DNA of 64,000 bases from Arthrobacter pullicola (GTDB lineage Bacteria > Actinomycetota > Actinomycetes > Actinomycetales > Micrococcaceae): positions 248,001-312,000 of the forward strand of contig NZ_JACSQC010000001.1 of the NCBI RefSeq assembly GCF_014836875.1, read 5' to 3'. Positions within the stretch are counted from its first letter, which is position 1; every line of letters begins with the position of its first letter. The notes beneath the pieces are model-generated. The model was not told the DNA's origin, searched no databases, and worked only from the letters and a program-made list of their open reading frames with translations. Made by a program: the position numbers and the translations under genes. Positions 1-8,788 of the stretch are shown here, piece after piece.

Positions 1-159
1 TACTTCAAATTCGCCGGAACCGGAATCCATTTCAAGGAAGGTTCGCGGTTTACTCGCTGCGGACGTTCGTTGTCGAAGGGCCCTGAATTCGATCCCCATT
101 TGCTGACCACCACACGTAACACTCAGGTGGAAGCGCAGAGTCTCACTGAGCGGGCACAG

Positions 160-173
160 GTTTCACGTGAAAC
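160..173. promoter_or_regulatory. parS: parS centromere site 1
   Basis: A perfect 14-bp palindrome, GTTTCACGTGAAAC, which is the core of the bacterial parS consensus. ParB binds such sites and, with ParA and SMC, organises and segregates the origin region. The right flank (A) fits the 16-bp consensus and the left flank (G) does not. Confidence 0.92.
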
Positions 174-1114
174 ACCTTGTAGCAGCATCGCAGTTTCTAG
201 GGGCCATGCACTGTCAAAGTGGGATGGAAACGGTGATCGACTTGATACTGAGAGGAGGCCAAGAGGCCAGGAGGCGAGGAGGTGGCCGGCTTGGAGGTAG
301 GGGGCATGCGGTGAGGGTGATACCAGTTGGTAGTCCCCTCTGACTTCCGTGATCCCCGGCGGGCACCGGTGGGGCGTCGTCCTCACGACTGGCGAGGCGT
401 TGGGATGCTGCGGACGCTTATCTCCGCGTCAGGCGCGAAGGAGTCTCTGAAACGGCGGATTCGGCATAAGCCATTACCTTGCGGTGGGCACTCTTGAGAT
501 AGGTGTTGGATTCCCCCGGGGGAAATGGTCGGGTTGATCTCATGGGTAACCAACCAGGATCAGCCCCGTGTTTGGGATCAGCCTACGCATGGGCTCCTTG
601 CCGGCCAGCTCATGACCAGCAGTGTGCATGCCAAGGTTCTGCGTAACAGCGGGGGGAAGGTGACCAGGGGTATGGAGGTCCTTTGTGGTCCCAGCCTCAT
701 TGCAGGTGGTTCCCCGGGCGGAGTGCATCGGGGGAAGTGTTTCCGTACCGGCCGCCCCAGGTCTATCGGATAGTGGCGAAAGGGGTTGCCGTCATGGTCC
801 GGCGCAAGCATCCCTATTCACTCGCTCTGCCAGGCTGGGGGCCCGGGCGGACACGCTGAAATTTGATCACGGTGGCAGCCGCGCACCCCACGCCGCGACA
901 TGCAAGGACATGCCCACGCATTATCAACGCTGTCCGCTGCGCCGGCGAAACATCACACAAAAAGCGTGCGAATACCGGCAGTCGTTGTGAGAGTGCCTCG
1001 GGTGCGGACGGCGAGCAGTAGGAGAGGGGGCAGCGAAGATCGGACTGTTCCGCGGCCCAGGCTGCCCATCGCCACAGAGGGCGGATTCCGTGAACGGCTG
1101 TGCCCAATCAAAAG

Positions 1115-1142
1115 CGCTGTGGTTTCACGTGAAACCACAGCG
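1115..1142. promoter_or_regulatory. parS: parS centromere site 2 in an extended palindrome
   Basis: The same 14-bp core occupies 1122-1135. It is embedded in a 28-bp perfect inverted repeat whose arms extend seven bases further on each side. The two parS sites are about 960 bp apart in the same gene-poor stretch. The extra palindromy is not part of the usual consensus. Confidence 0.92.
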
Positions 1143-1710
1143 TGCGACAGCAGGCTATTTACGCCGGGATGCGACCATAGCCGAAGGTGTTTCCGTAGCT
1201 AACTGGTTGCCTACCTGAAAGTGAACGGAGACTCCGCGCGGTGCGGGAACGTCCTTCAGGCAGGTCCGCGGATATGGCGATGACTCGGCAGGCCAATCCT
1301 GCAAGGCTCTGCTCGCCTGGTGGGTTGGCCGGTGGCACGGAATGGACAGTGCTGTGGTCGATGGAGGTGTGGGCTGCGCGGTTATTGGTGCCGAGTCCGA
1401 ATACTCCGTACTGACCACACGTTCCCCGATGACCAGACCGGTAGGCGGATCAGATGATTTCTATTTGTTGTCCGCGCGCAGCGGTTTCGATCAACCGATG
1501 GTAACGCCAGGTTTCCATTGAAGTTGGCTTGTTCGCTGGTGCTCACGCCAAGGACCAGTGCGAATGCCTCATAGAGGCCGGCGCCGCGGGTCGCCGGGGA
1601 TCAGACCACTCCGCAGCAGATCAGTGATCGGCACGAAGTTGTGTTCATGAGCGACACCAAAAGCTGTTGCTCATGCATTGGGGCGTGGTGGTTTTCCGGA
1701 TGAAACGCAA

Positions 1711-1744
1711 AGAGGGCGGGTCCCCGAATGGAAACCCGCCCTCT
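1711..1744 (-). terminator. Terminator of the parS-adjacent transport operon
   Basis: An 11-bp perfect stem (AGAGGGCGGGT at 1711-1721 with ACCCGCCCTCT at 1734-1744) and a 12-nt loop lies 16 bp past the stop of the leftward substrate-binding protein gene. There is no strong T tract on either side, so it is either a GC-rich intrinsic terminator or an mRNA 3'-end stabiliser. Confidence 0.7.
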
Positions 1745-1759
1745 GAACTGGAAGGTCAG

Positions 1760-2767
1760 CTACTTCGCGTTCTCCGAGAAGCTGGAATCGACATAACTGT
1801 CCTGCTCAATCGGATCTGAGTACTCGATCGCACCGGAAGCCATCCACACTTCCTCCATCTTGGCCAGCTGCTCAGGGAGGGGCGCCAGGTTGGGGAGCCA
1901 GGTGTACAGCGGGACGGCCTTAACTTCCTCGGCAGTCTGTCCGGTGGCGTCACCGATGATCTTCAGATTTTCGTCCGAGTAGCGGGCCTCACCCTGGAGG
2001 TCCTTGGCCGCGCGCGCAACGGCATTAAAGAACTTCTGAGCATTGTCGGTGCCTGCGAAGTGCCCGCCGAAGATCATTCCGGTACCGGATGTACCTGCCG
2101 GGGGAACACTGAGCTGAACAGCCGTCCCGTCGCTGATGGCCAGCGAAGAGAAGGGAGCGGAGATCAAGCCTGCATCGAGGCTGCCGTTGGCAATGGCCGT
2201 AGGCATATCCGGGTTGCCGAGGTTGACGACTTCGACGTCGTTGATGCTCAGGCCTGCTTCCTCCAAGGCCAGGGCCAGGAGGAACGCCCCGGTTCCGCCG
2301 GCACCGCCGGCAGCGCCGACCTTCCGGTCACGCAGATCTTCGACTCCGCTGATCTGGTTGTCATCGGCCAATGCCTTCGAAACGACCAGGCTGGTGGGGC
2401 TCTCCTCAGTGTTGCCGTCTGCAACACCCATCGAGCCTACAACCTTGATGTCGAGGCCTGTTTCGATGGCGCTGAACATACCAGCCGAGAAACCTGCGGC
2501 TACGACGTCGAGCTTGCCGCTGGAAGCCAAAGGAATGGCATCCTGGCCGGACTTAACGGTCTCCAGGGTCACTTCCAGGCCCTCGTCTTCGAAGTATCCC
2601 TTGGCATCGGCAACGTAGATGGGAGCAAAAATCGGCAGCTGCACGATGCCGACGCTCACTCCTGTCATTTCGGGTCCCTCGGCCTCCGCGCCAGATTCGG
2701 CGCTGCATCCGGTTGTCACGAGGGCTGCCAGCACCATTGCGGCAGAAACTTTCAGTCTGATTTTCAC
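1760..2767 (-). CDS. ABC transporter substrate-binding lipoprotein (SsuA/TauA/NMT1 type)
   Basis: 335 aa. The basic start and hydrophobic segment end in the lipobox VTTGC, so Cys21 would be acylated and the protein anchored outside the membrane. The rest has the two-lobed periplasmic-binding fold of the nitrate/sulfonate/taurine/pyrimidine-precursor group, with an early segment of the VGIVQLPIFAPIYVADAKG type. It is the last gene of a leftward operon and overlaps the permease by 4 bp (ATGA). The substrate cannot be read from sequence. The downstream location of the binding protein and the two oxidoreductases in the same operon suggest a carbon or nitrogen source rather than sulfonates. Confidence 0.88.
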   Translation of the reverse strand: MKIRLKVSAAMVLAALVTTGCSAESGAEAEGPEMTGVSVGIVQLPIFAPIYVADAKGYFEDEGLEVTLETVKSGQDAIPLASSGKLDVVAAGFSAGMFSAIETGLDIKVVGSMGVADGNTEESPTSLVVSKALADDNQISGVEDLRDRKVGAAGGAGGTGAFLLALALEEAGLSINDVEVVNLGNPDMPTAIANGSLDAGLISAPFSSLAISDGTAVQLSVPPAGTSGTGMIFGGHFAGTDNAQKFFNAVARAAKDLQGEARYSDENLKIIGDATGQTAEEVKAVPLYTWLPNLAPLPEQLAKMEEVWMASGAIEYSDPIEQDSYVDSSFSENAK

Positions 2768-3633
2768 TTCTTATCCTTCTTTTTTGATCCATTGGAATAT
2801 TTCCAGGGAAGTACTGCCCGCTCGAGAAGAAGCACCATTGCTGTCACCAGCGCGCCGACGAGGGAAACAACAATCAGCCCGACGTACATCTTTGCGGGCT
2901 GGAAAAGCTGCCAGGAATTCCAGATGAGGTAACCGAGGCCGTCGTTCGACGCCACGAACTCCACAGCGGTAATAACGATCACGGACATTCCAGCGGCGAC
3001 TCTGAGACCGGTGATAATCGCCGGTGTGGCCCCGGGGAGCAGCACATGCCTGAACAACTTAAATCCGGTGGCCTTGTAGGCACGGGCAGCTTCCAGGACA
3101 CGCGCATCGATCTGGACAATGCCGGCAAGGGTGTTGATTTGGATGACGAAAAATACCGAAATGGCAACGCTGAGCACCTTGGGGGTTTCGGTGAGGCCGA
3201 AGATGAGCAGCAGCAGCGGAAGAATCGCGATCTTGGGCAGGGCGTAGAGGGCCGTGAAGGTCGGACCGAGTGCGGCGCGCAGGGGCCGCCAGACTCCCAT
3301 CAGGAGACCGACGGCGATGCCTGCCACAGCGCCGCACGCGAACCCAACGCTCAGCCGGGCCACGGTGGCTCCTGTGTGCTTCCAGAGTTCGTTGCTTTCC
3401 ATCATGCTCCATGCCTGCACCGCGATCTGCGTCGGCGGGGTAAACAGGCGTGCGTCGACGGTGCCGCTGCGGGCCAGCAGCTCCCAGAGGGCGAGAAGCA
3501 GGACCGGGGTAAGGATGGAGAGGGAGAGGTCCCGGAAACGGAGTCGTTGTTTCCGGGAGAACTCACGCCGAATGGCACCCTGAAGCTCGGCGTCGGCCGG
3601 GGCTTTGGTTTGGTTGCGGATCGTTGTTGTCAT
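2764..3633 (-). CDS. ABC transporter permease (SsuC/TauC type)
   Basis: 289 aa, the usual length. After a charged N-terminus (about 1-35) there are six predicted membrane segments. The cytoplasmic EAA loop lies in the stretch around ARAYKATGFKLFRHVLLPGA, with the conserved glycine, and contacts the ATPase. It probably works as a homodimer with the ATPase encoded just upstream and the lipoprotein encoded just downstream. It overlaps the binding-protein start by 4 bp and is separated from the ATPase gene by a single base, so the three are translationally coupled. Confidence 0.9.
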   Translation of the reverse strand: MTTTIRNQTKAPADAELQGAIRREFSRKQRLRFRDLSLSILTPVLLLALWELLARSGTVDARLFTPPTQIAVQAWSMMESNELWKHTGATVARLSVGFACGAVAGIAVGLLMGVWRPLRAALGPTFTALYALPKIAILPLLLLIFGLTETPKVLSVAISVFFVIQINTLAGIVQIDARVLEAARAYKATGFKLFRHVLLPGATPAIITGLRVAAGMSVIVITAVEFVASNDGLGYLIWNSWQLFQPAKMYVGLIVVSLVGALVTAMVLLLERAVLPWKYSNGSKKKDKK

Positions 3634-3634
3634 G

Positions 3635-4426
3635 TTAGGAGTACCTCAGGGATGCTTGGACTTCGTCGCGCAATGAATCCCAGATATCCTGCTTCATTGA
3701 CGCGAACTCAGGGCTTGCTTCGATCTGCATGCTGCGGGGGCGTCCGAACGGAACGTCAATGATTTCCTTGACCCGGCCGGGGCGGGCGGACATCATAACG
3801 ATCTGGTCGCCCAGCAGGAGCGCTTCTTCAATTGAGTGGGTGACAAGCACAACCGTCTTGCGCTCCAGCTCCCATAGCTTCACCAGCTGTTCCTGCATCA
3901 GCATCCGTGTCTGTGCATCGAGGGCACCCAGCGGCTCGTCCATCAGCAGCGCGGGGGATCCGGTGGCGAACGCGCGGGCAATGGCAATGCGCTGGCGCAT
4001 ACCGCCGGACAGCTGATGCGGATAGGAATTTTCGAACCCGGTCAACCCGGCCTCGGCAATCCAGTGCCGGGCGTGCTCCTCGCGTTCACGTCGTCCGACG
4101 CCTGCCATATGCTCGCCGAACGCGACGTTCTGCAGGACATTGAACCAGGGAAACACGCCGTGTTCCTGAAACACGAACGCTGACGTTGGAACCTTGTCTG
4201 CTCGAAGGCTTGTGGAAATGTGGCCGGAAGTGGCTGTTTCCAGGTCTCCCAGAATGCGAAGAAGGGTTGACTTTCCGCAGCCGGAGGGACCCACGATGCA
4301 AGTGAAGGATCCCTCCTTCAGCTTTAGATTGATGTCATCGAGGGCATGGACTCCGGTGGAACCGGGGAATACCTTGTGTACGGAGTTGACCTCGAAGGCA
4401 TAGTCCGTCGAAGTTTCTGGGGTCAT
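3635..4426 (-). CDS. ABC transporter ATP-binding protein (SsuB/TauB type)
   Basis: 263 aa from the ATG at 4426, chosen because AGGAAA precedes it at proper spacing; a longer open frame to 4513 has no such site and would run deep into the previous gene. Walker A is GPSGCGKST (46-54), the Q-loop is FQEHGVFPW, the signature is LSGGMRQR and Walker B is LLMDEPLGALD, followed by the switch His in VTHSIEEA. All catalytic residues are intact. It powers the importer encoded with it. The start overlaps the stop of the dehydrogenase gene by 4 bp. Confidence 0.92.
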   Translation of the reverse strand: MTPETSTDYAFEVNSVHKVFPGSTGVHALDDINLKLKEGSFTCIVGPSGCGKSTLLRILGDLETATSGHISTSLRADKVPTSAFVFQEHGVFPWFNVLQNVAFGEHMAGVGRREREEHARHWIAEAGLTGFENSYPHQLSGGMRQRIAIARAFATGSPALLMDEPLGALDAQTRMLMQEQLVKLWELERKTVVLVTHSIEEALLLGDQIVMMSARPGRVKEIIDVPFGRPRSMQIEASPEFASMKQDIWDSLRDEVQASLRYS

Positions 4427-5286
4427 CTTGTTTCCTGAGTGTCGGTGGACTGTGAAGGTTGGCGGGGTGGAAGCGGGGAGCAGAAGATCCCTCCAATGAA
4501 CCGCTGGTCCCATTCGGAGGGCTGCAGGTTTTCCTGAGCAGCTGGGCCGATCAGGCCTGGAGCCCAGAGCTCGGCGTCGTCAACCGGTTCGTAGCCGATT
4601 GCGGAGCCGCCGGCAGCGGACAGGTAGCCGCGGGTGTTCGCCGAGACCCCCCAAATGATGCGGTACCCGCTTGAGGGCTTGTCCAAGGCATGGAGGAACA
4701 GGCTTCCTGCATCTGCAGGTGAGAGCCAGGTGCTCAGCATCCTGGCATCCCGGGGCTGTTCAAAACGCGATGCAATGCGCAGACAGGTTACGTCCATGCC
4801 GTGACGGTCATGGTAGTAGCTGCCCAGCGCCTCCAATGCAGCTTTGGAGACACCATAGAAGGTATTGGGGCGCACCGGAGTCTCGTCGGGGACTGTTGTG
4901 CCGTCGGCGGGGACGGGAGTAAAGCCAACGGCGTGAATCGAACTTGCCAGCACGGCTTTGGTGATGCCTTGCAGCCGCGCGCTTTCAAGCACCGCCTGGG
5001 TACCGTCTATGTTGGCCCGGAGGATCCGGTCCCAGTCGTCTTCCAGCGGTATACCAGCGAGGTGGATTAGCGCGTCACATCCTGACAACGCGGTGCTGAG
5101 GGCAGCGCGGTCATTAACGTCGCAGATCGCCCAGTCAGCGCCGAAATCTTGCAGGGGACGGACCCGGTCGATGCACCGCAGCTCTATCCCTGCTTCCTGC
5201 AGCGCCGGGATGATGTCGGACGCAAGGGAACCGGCGGCTCCGGTCAGTGCGACCCGCTGGGGCAGCTGAATCCAGGGACCACTCAC
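4423..5286 (-). CDS. NAD-dependent sugar dehydrogenase/epimerase, uronate-dehydrogenase-like
   Basis: 287 aa extended short-chain dehydrogenase. It has an N-terminal TGAAGS nucleotide loop (15-20), an SSIHAVGF segment (115-122) and a YxxxK pair (Tyr144, Lys148). Several stretches recall uronate dehydrogenase: the HAVGF block, the YG-SK motif, the MLSTWLSP block and GVSANTR near the end. Uronate dehydrogenase oxidises glucuronate or galacturonate to the aldarolactone with NAD. The match is by motif recall, so a related sugar or polyol substrate is possible. It overlaps both neighbours by 4 bp. This is the best clue that the cassette handles a sugar acid or glycoside. Confidence 0.72.
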   Translation of the reverse strand: MSGPWIQLPQRVALTGAAGSLASDIIPALQEAGIELRCIDRVRPLQDFGADWAICDVNDRAALSTALSGCDALIHLAGIPLEDDWDRILRANIDGTQAVLESARLQGITKAVLASSIHAVGFTPVPADGTTVPDETPVRPNTFYGVSKAALEALGSYYHDRHGMDVTCLRIASRFEQPRDARMLSTWLSPADAGSLFLHALDKPSSGYRIIWGVSANTRGYLSAAGGSAIGYEPVDDAELWAPGLIGPAAQENLQPSEWDQRFIGGIFCSPLPPRQPSQSTDTQETR

Positions 5287-6542
5287 AGCAGTGCCCCCTG
5301 GCCGACGAGGGCTTCCTGCAGCTGCAGGACATCAACTGTGCTGTCCCGGACGTAGAGGGCCGCGGCGAGCCCGGCAGCCTGGCCGGTGGCAAAGGATGTG
5401 CCCATGACACGGAGAGAAGCGAACGCCCGGTTGTCGGAGCTGACCAGGCGTCCGGCGGCCCATAGATTTGTCACGTCGGAGGACGCCAGGGCGCCGTAGG
5501 GAATGTGGTACCAGCTCTTCCCCGCAATCCGGTGGTAGGAAGTGGATCCTGCTACGGCGTGATCCTCCATGGGCCAGCCGCAGCGGGCAATTGCATCCTC
5601 GGGGCGTCGCCGCGCTCCGCTCACGTCAGCGGCCCGCACCGTTTCCTGTCCCAGAAGCCGGCGGCCCTCGCGGATTCCCAGTTGGGGACCCGTGGCTGCC
5701 AGGTAGGCATCCCGCCAGCCAGGCAGGAAGGATACGAAGGCGTCAAGGTAGGCGTGGCACAGAGCCCTGGCCCGGCTCTCCGCACCGCTGAGCTGCTGGA
5801 CATCCAGTACGTCTATGTGTTCGTCAGCCAGGAGCAGCATCAATTCGCGGGAGAGGGGTAGCCGTACACAGGTACCGTTGCTGCGGCCGAGTTCCACACC
5901 CGTCCGGGCGGCGTAGTGGGCCAGTGCCTCATCCATAGCGGAAGGCGACGTCTCGGCGTCTTCCGCTACCCCGCCAACCCTCATCACAAGAGTGCTGGCC
6001 TGACGCTGGTCAGTCGGTGAGAGATGATGGCCGGCGCCCGCGGCGGCCAGGAGCGCCCCGTCGCCGCTGCAGTCGACGAACGCCTTGGCCGTGAGCTCCA
6101 GATTCCCGCCACGGTGGGAGATCAGGACGCTTTCGATTCCGGTGGGACCGCGGCGTGCGGAGTGGAGTGTGCTGTGGAACAGGACGTCGATGCCGGCCGA
6201 GGCCACGAGCTTGTCCAGGATCAGCTTGGTGGTTTCGAGGTCAAGGAGGACGACCGTGTTGCCGGAGTTGCTAAAGGTTTCCCGGCGGTAGAGATCATGG
6301 CGGTGGAGTTCTTGGAGGAACTCGTCGCCGAAGCCGTAGACCACCTGCTCACCCTGCTGGTCGTAGAAACCGCAGTACGCGAGAACCGAGCTGTTCGTGG
6401 CCGCTCCGCCGAGGAACCCGTACTGTTCAACAAGACAAACCGCAGCGCCACTGCGTGCTGCGCTGACGGCCGCAGCCACGCCAGCCGCTCCGCCTCCTAC
6501 AACGACAACGTCATAAGCTGTACGGCCCGGAGTATGGGGCAT
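5283..6542 (-). CDS. FAD-dependent oxidoreductase (FAD_oxidored family)
   Basis: 419 aa. The N-terminus has the dinucleotide-binding GGGAAG loop (16-21), then the EQYGFLGGAATNSS block characteristic of a family in which FAD sits at a GG(A/T)xT-type turn. A C-terminal GRLVSSDNRAFASLRVMG segment matches the usual FAD-closing motif. Enzymes of this family are poorly characterised. It is the first gene of the leftward operon and overlaps the next gene by 4 bp. No signal peptide is seen, so it should act in the cytoplasm on the imported compound, before or after the dehydrogenase. Confidence 0.82.
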   Translation of the reverse strand: MPHTPGRTAYDVVVVGGGAAGVAAAVSAARSGAAVCLVEQYGFLGGAATNSSVLAYCGFYDQQGEQVVYGFGDEFLQELHRHDLYRRETFSNSGNTVVLLDLETTKLILDKLVASAGIDVLFHSTLHSARRGPTGIESVLISHRGGNLELTAKAFVDCSGDGALLAAAGAGHHLSPTDQRQASTLVMRVGGVAEDAETSPSAMDEALAHYAARTGVELGRSNGTCVRLPLSRELMLLLADEHIDVLDVQQLSGAESRARALCHAYLDAFVSFLPGWRDAYLAATGPQLGIREGRRLLGQETVRAADVSGARRRPEDAIARCGWPMEDHAVAGSTSYHRIAGKSWYHIPYGALASSDVTNLWAAGRLVSSDNRAFASLRVMGTSFATGQAAGLAAALYVRDSTVDVLQLQEALVGQGALL

Positions 6543-6681
6543 GGAGATATTTCCTTAAAGCTTGGAATTGATAACCCTGCCAGAAAATACATCGGCAGAA
6601 TTTCATTCTCGTTGTGATGGGCGTCATAATTCAAATGCCTAATAAGCTTTTCAGTCATTACCATCAGGCATGGGAGCAGCA
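6543..6681. promoter_or_regulatory. Divergent promoter/operator region between FAD oxidoreductase and LysR genes
   Basis: An AT-rich 139-bp gap, unlike its GC-rich surroundings, between genes running in opposite directions. It contains an inverted repeat CTGCC-N12-GGCAG (6577-6598) and several T-N11-A style arrangements of the sort LysR regulators bind. The exact operator cannot be assigned from one sequence. Confidence 0.4.
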
Positions 6682-7593
6682 ATGGAGTTCAGGCAGATCG
6701 AGTATTTTGTCCGGGCAGCGTCAACGGGGTCGGTGAGCAGTGCTGCCGCAGAGCTTCACATGACCCAGCCAGCGCTGAGCCGGCAGATTGCCGAGCTGGA
6801 GCGGGAAATCGGGAACCGGCTTTTTGTCCGGACGGCCAAGGGGGTCACAATGACGGAGGCTGGTGAAGCGCTCTATAGCCATGCGCATCAGCTGATTGGT
6901 CATATGGAGAAAATTCCCGAGATCGTTCGGGTTGCGGCATCGGGAAACCGCGTTCTGCGGATCGGAGCCCCTCCGGGGTTGCCACACGACTGGTTCCGAC
7001 GGATATCCGCCCGGGTCCGTGCGGCAGACCAGAGGGTGCAGCTGTCTCTATTCGAGGCCAGCAGCGATGAGCAGCGCAGGCTCCTGCGGAACGGCGCACT
7101 GGATGTGGGCCTCCTGCACGCCCGCCCGCGTGAGGGGCACGCCAAGCACGTCCTGACGCAGCCGCTGGGGGCCGTCCTTCCTCCTGGTTCCCCCCTTGCC
7201 GGGCGCAAAAGCCTCAGCTTGGCAGACCTGGACACCCTCACAGTCATGGCACACGCCGTCGGCGAGATCAAGGCCCAGGAGGTCAAGCTGCGTGCGGCCG
7301 CGGACGCCGCGGGAATTAGGGCACGCTGGGTCTTCAGGCGGTTCAGCCATCACGCGCTGCTGATCGCGGATCTCGCATCCGCTGATGCCGCCCTGACTAC
7401 TCAGGCGTCAGCGGCGATCAATTTCCCTGACTGGCCCTGGGTTCCGCTGGATGCCTTGGATGAAGAAGGCATGGAGATGCTTGTGCGCACCTGGGTGACC
7501 TGGCCTTCCGCAGTCCAATCCGGTCCCGTTGAGGTATTAGTCCAGGCGATGATGGAGGAAGCAGAAAACCCACGGTCAGTCCATCGGCCCTAA
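6682..7593 (+). CDS. LysR-family transcriptional regulator
   Basis: 303 aa from the ATG at 6682, preceded by GGGAG at good spacing; an ATG four codons earlier is possible. Residues 1-60 are the winged helix-turn-helix (FRQIEYFVRAASTGSVSSAA, then TQPALSRQI). The remainder is the two-subdomain inducer-binding region. It is divergent from the catabolic operon and most likely activates it in response to the imported substrate or an intermediate. Its stop overlaps the stop of cwlM tail to tail by 4 bp (7590-7593), which marks the right junction of the accessory cassette. Confidence 0.9.
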   Translation: MEFRQIEYFVRAASTGSVSSAAAELHMTQPALSRQIAELEREIGNRLFVRTAKGVTMTEAGEALYSHAHQLIGHMEKIPEIVRVAASGNRVLRIGAPPGLPHDWFRRISARVRAADQRVQLSLFEASSDEQRRLLRNGALDVGLLHARPREGHAKHVLTQPLGAVLPPGSPLAGRKSLSLADLDTLTVMAHAVGEIKAQEVKLRAAADAAGIRARWVFRRFSHHALLIADLASADAALTTQASAAINFPDWPWVPLDALDEEGMEMLVRTWVTWPSAVQSGPVEVLVQAMMEEAENPRSVHRP

Positions 7594-8783
7594 AGCCCGG
7601 ACACCCGGCGGGTGTCTGCGCCAGGATTGAAACGGCTGACGTCGTCGAGGGCCAGGGTGCCGGTCGGCTGGTCTTCTTCTTCCAGCAGGTACAGCCGCTG
7701 GATCGCGATGACGATGGAATCGGCGACGGTCTGCCGGAACACAGGATCGGCCAGACGGTGCGCGTCGTGGAAGTTGCTGAGGTAGCCCAGGTCGATTCCC
7801 ACTGAGGGGATGCCGGGCAGCTTCAAGGTGTCCCAGGTCCGGGCGTGGATGCCGAGACTGCTCATGTCCGTCCGGGCTGCCAGTTCCTTGATCATCAGGA
7901 TGGCTGCGCGCTGGCCAATGGGGGAGCGGGGCTCTCCGGAGGAGGGAAGGCCCCAGTAATAGGCGGCAATGCCGGAGGCCGCCGGCTGGTCCAGCCAGTC
8001 GCAGTGAATATTGACGTTCAGGCTCGGCAACTTGTCCACCGGGTCGTGGCCGTTCACTTCGGCATCGTAGGCAACTACCTCGGCGCCGAACTCGTTGAGA
8101 ATGCGTTCCACCCGGGCGCTGACATCGGCGGCGACCAGCAGCTCGGTGAGTGGCTGCCCGGTCAGACGTTCCGTGACGTGGGCCGATGGGATTTCTGAGC
8201 GGCCGATGTTCAGGGTGATGGTCCGTCCGCGCAGGGCTGCCGTGGAACGGTCCAGCCGCTCGTAATCGCGCAGCGCAAAGGCCTGGCTGGGGGAGAGTGC
8301 CCGGTTGACCCGCAGCATGGCCGTCATCGTATCGGCGTCGCACACCCCGGTCCCGGGGATCCCAAGGTTCAGCTGCAGCTCGGCGACGGCGTAGCGGGTG
8401 CGGACACCGAATTCGCCGTCAATGTGACCGTAGTAGAAACCCAGATGGGATAGATGACGCTGCAGTTCCGCGACGTCGTCGCCCCGCACGGAAGGCTCAT
8501 CTTCGGCATAGGCCAGGGCACGGTCGCCGAACCGGAACTGGGCTTCGGCGAGGGCGCGCTGGGTATCCGGACCGGCGACGCCGTCGACGATCAGCCCGCG
8601 GCTCTGCTGGAACGCGCGGACCGCCGCATCGACGTGATCGTCGAAGACGGTGGGGTCATGAACGGCGTCCGGGGAGAGATAGGACATGGAAATGCCGGCG
8701 CGCAGCAGTGCTTCGCGAAGCGTCACTACGCGCCGGCTGGAATCCAGTCTCCGCAGACTTTCGTCCGCCGAGTGCATGGTCAT
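7590..8783 (-). CDS. cwlM: CwlM-like peptidoglycan-binding N-acetylmuramoyl-L-alanine amidase homologue, probably inactive
   Basis: 397 aa. Two peptidoglycan-binding modules (about 55-78 and 104-157, the second with DGEFGVRTRYAVAELQ) precede an amidase_3-like domain (about 190-375). The usual zinc-binding DPGHGG opening is absent: the corresponding strand reads TITLNIGRSEIPSAH. The later SIHAN-type segment survives as VNIHCDW, and the EVGFLSN-type segment has become GIDLGYLSN, losing the Glu. In Mycobacterium tuberculosis CwlM is a catalytically dead cytoplasmic activator of MurA, encoded after trxB and trxC as here. No signal peptide is visible, which fits that role. It is 5 bp downstream of trxA. 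Confidence 0.85.
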   Translation of the reverse strand: MTMHSADESLRRLDSSRRVVTLREALLRAGISMSYLSPDAVHDPTVFDDHVDAAVRAFQQSRGLIVDGVAGPDTQRALAEAQFRFGDRALAYAEDEPSVRGDDVAELQRHLSHLGFYYGHIDGEFGVRTRYAVAELQLNLGIPGTGVCDADTMTAMLRVNRALSPSQAFALRDYERLDRSTAALRGRTITLNIGRSEIPSAHVTERLTGQPLTELLVAADVSARVERILNEFGAEVVAYDAEVNGHDPVDKLPSLNVNIHCDWLDQPAASGIAAYYWGLPSSGEPRSPIGQRAAILMIKELAARTDMSSLGIHARTWDTLKLPGIPSVGIDLGYLSNFHDAHRLADPVFRQTVADSIVIAIQRLYLLEEEDQPTGTLALDDVSRFNPGADTRRVSGL

Positions 8784-8788
8784 GAAAC

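Larger units (their letters stand above)
1..1759. other. Gene-poor segment carrying two parS sites
   Basis: No open frame here resembles a known family or has a convincing ribosome binding site. The frames that stay open longest overlap each other on both strands and cross the parS sites. The frame at positions 1-300 on the plus strand is open from the window edge and could be the tail of a gene that starts outside, but its translation is not recognisable. In related actinobacteria parB lies next to cwlM, so this stretch probably lies just beyond the end of parB. The 1430-1650 part may be decayed coding DNA, but no family could be named. Confidence 0.6.

Noticed and set aside
70-300. Open frame at the window start covering parS site 1
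   Set aside because: It has no ribosome binding site or recognisable homology and runs through the parS palindrome; it may be only the end of an outside gene or chance.
1648-1704. Tiny Cys-rich frame of 18 residues
   Set aside because: It has no ribosome binding site and lies in apparently decayed DNA.
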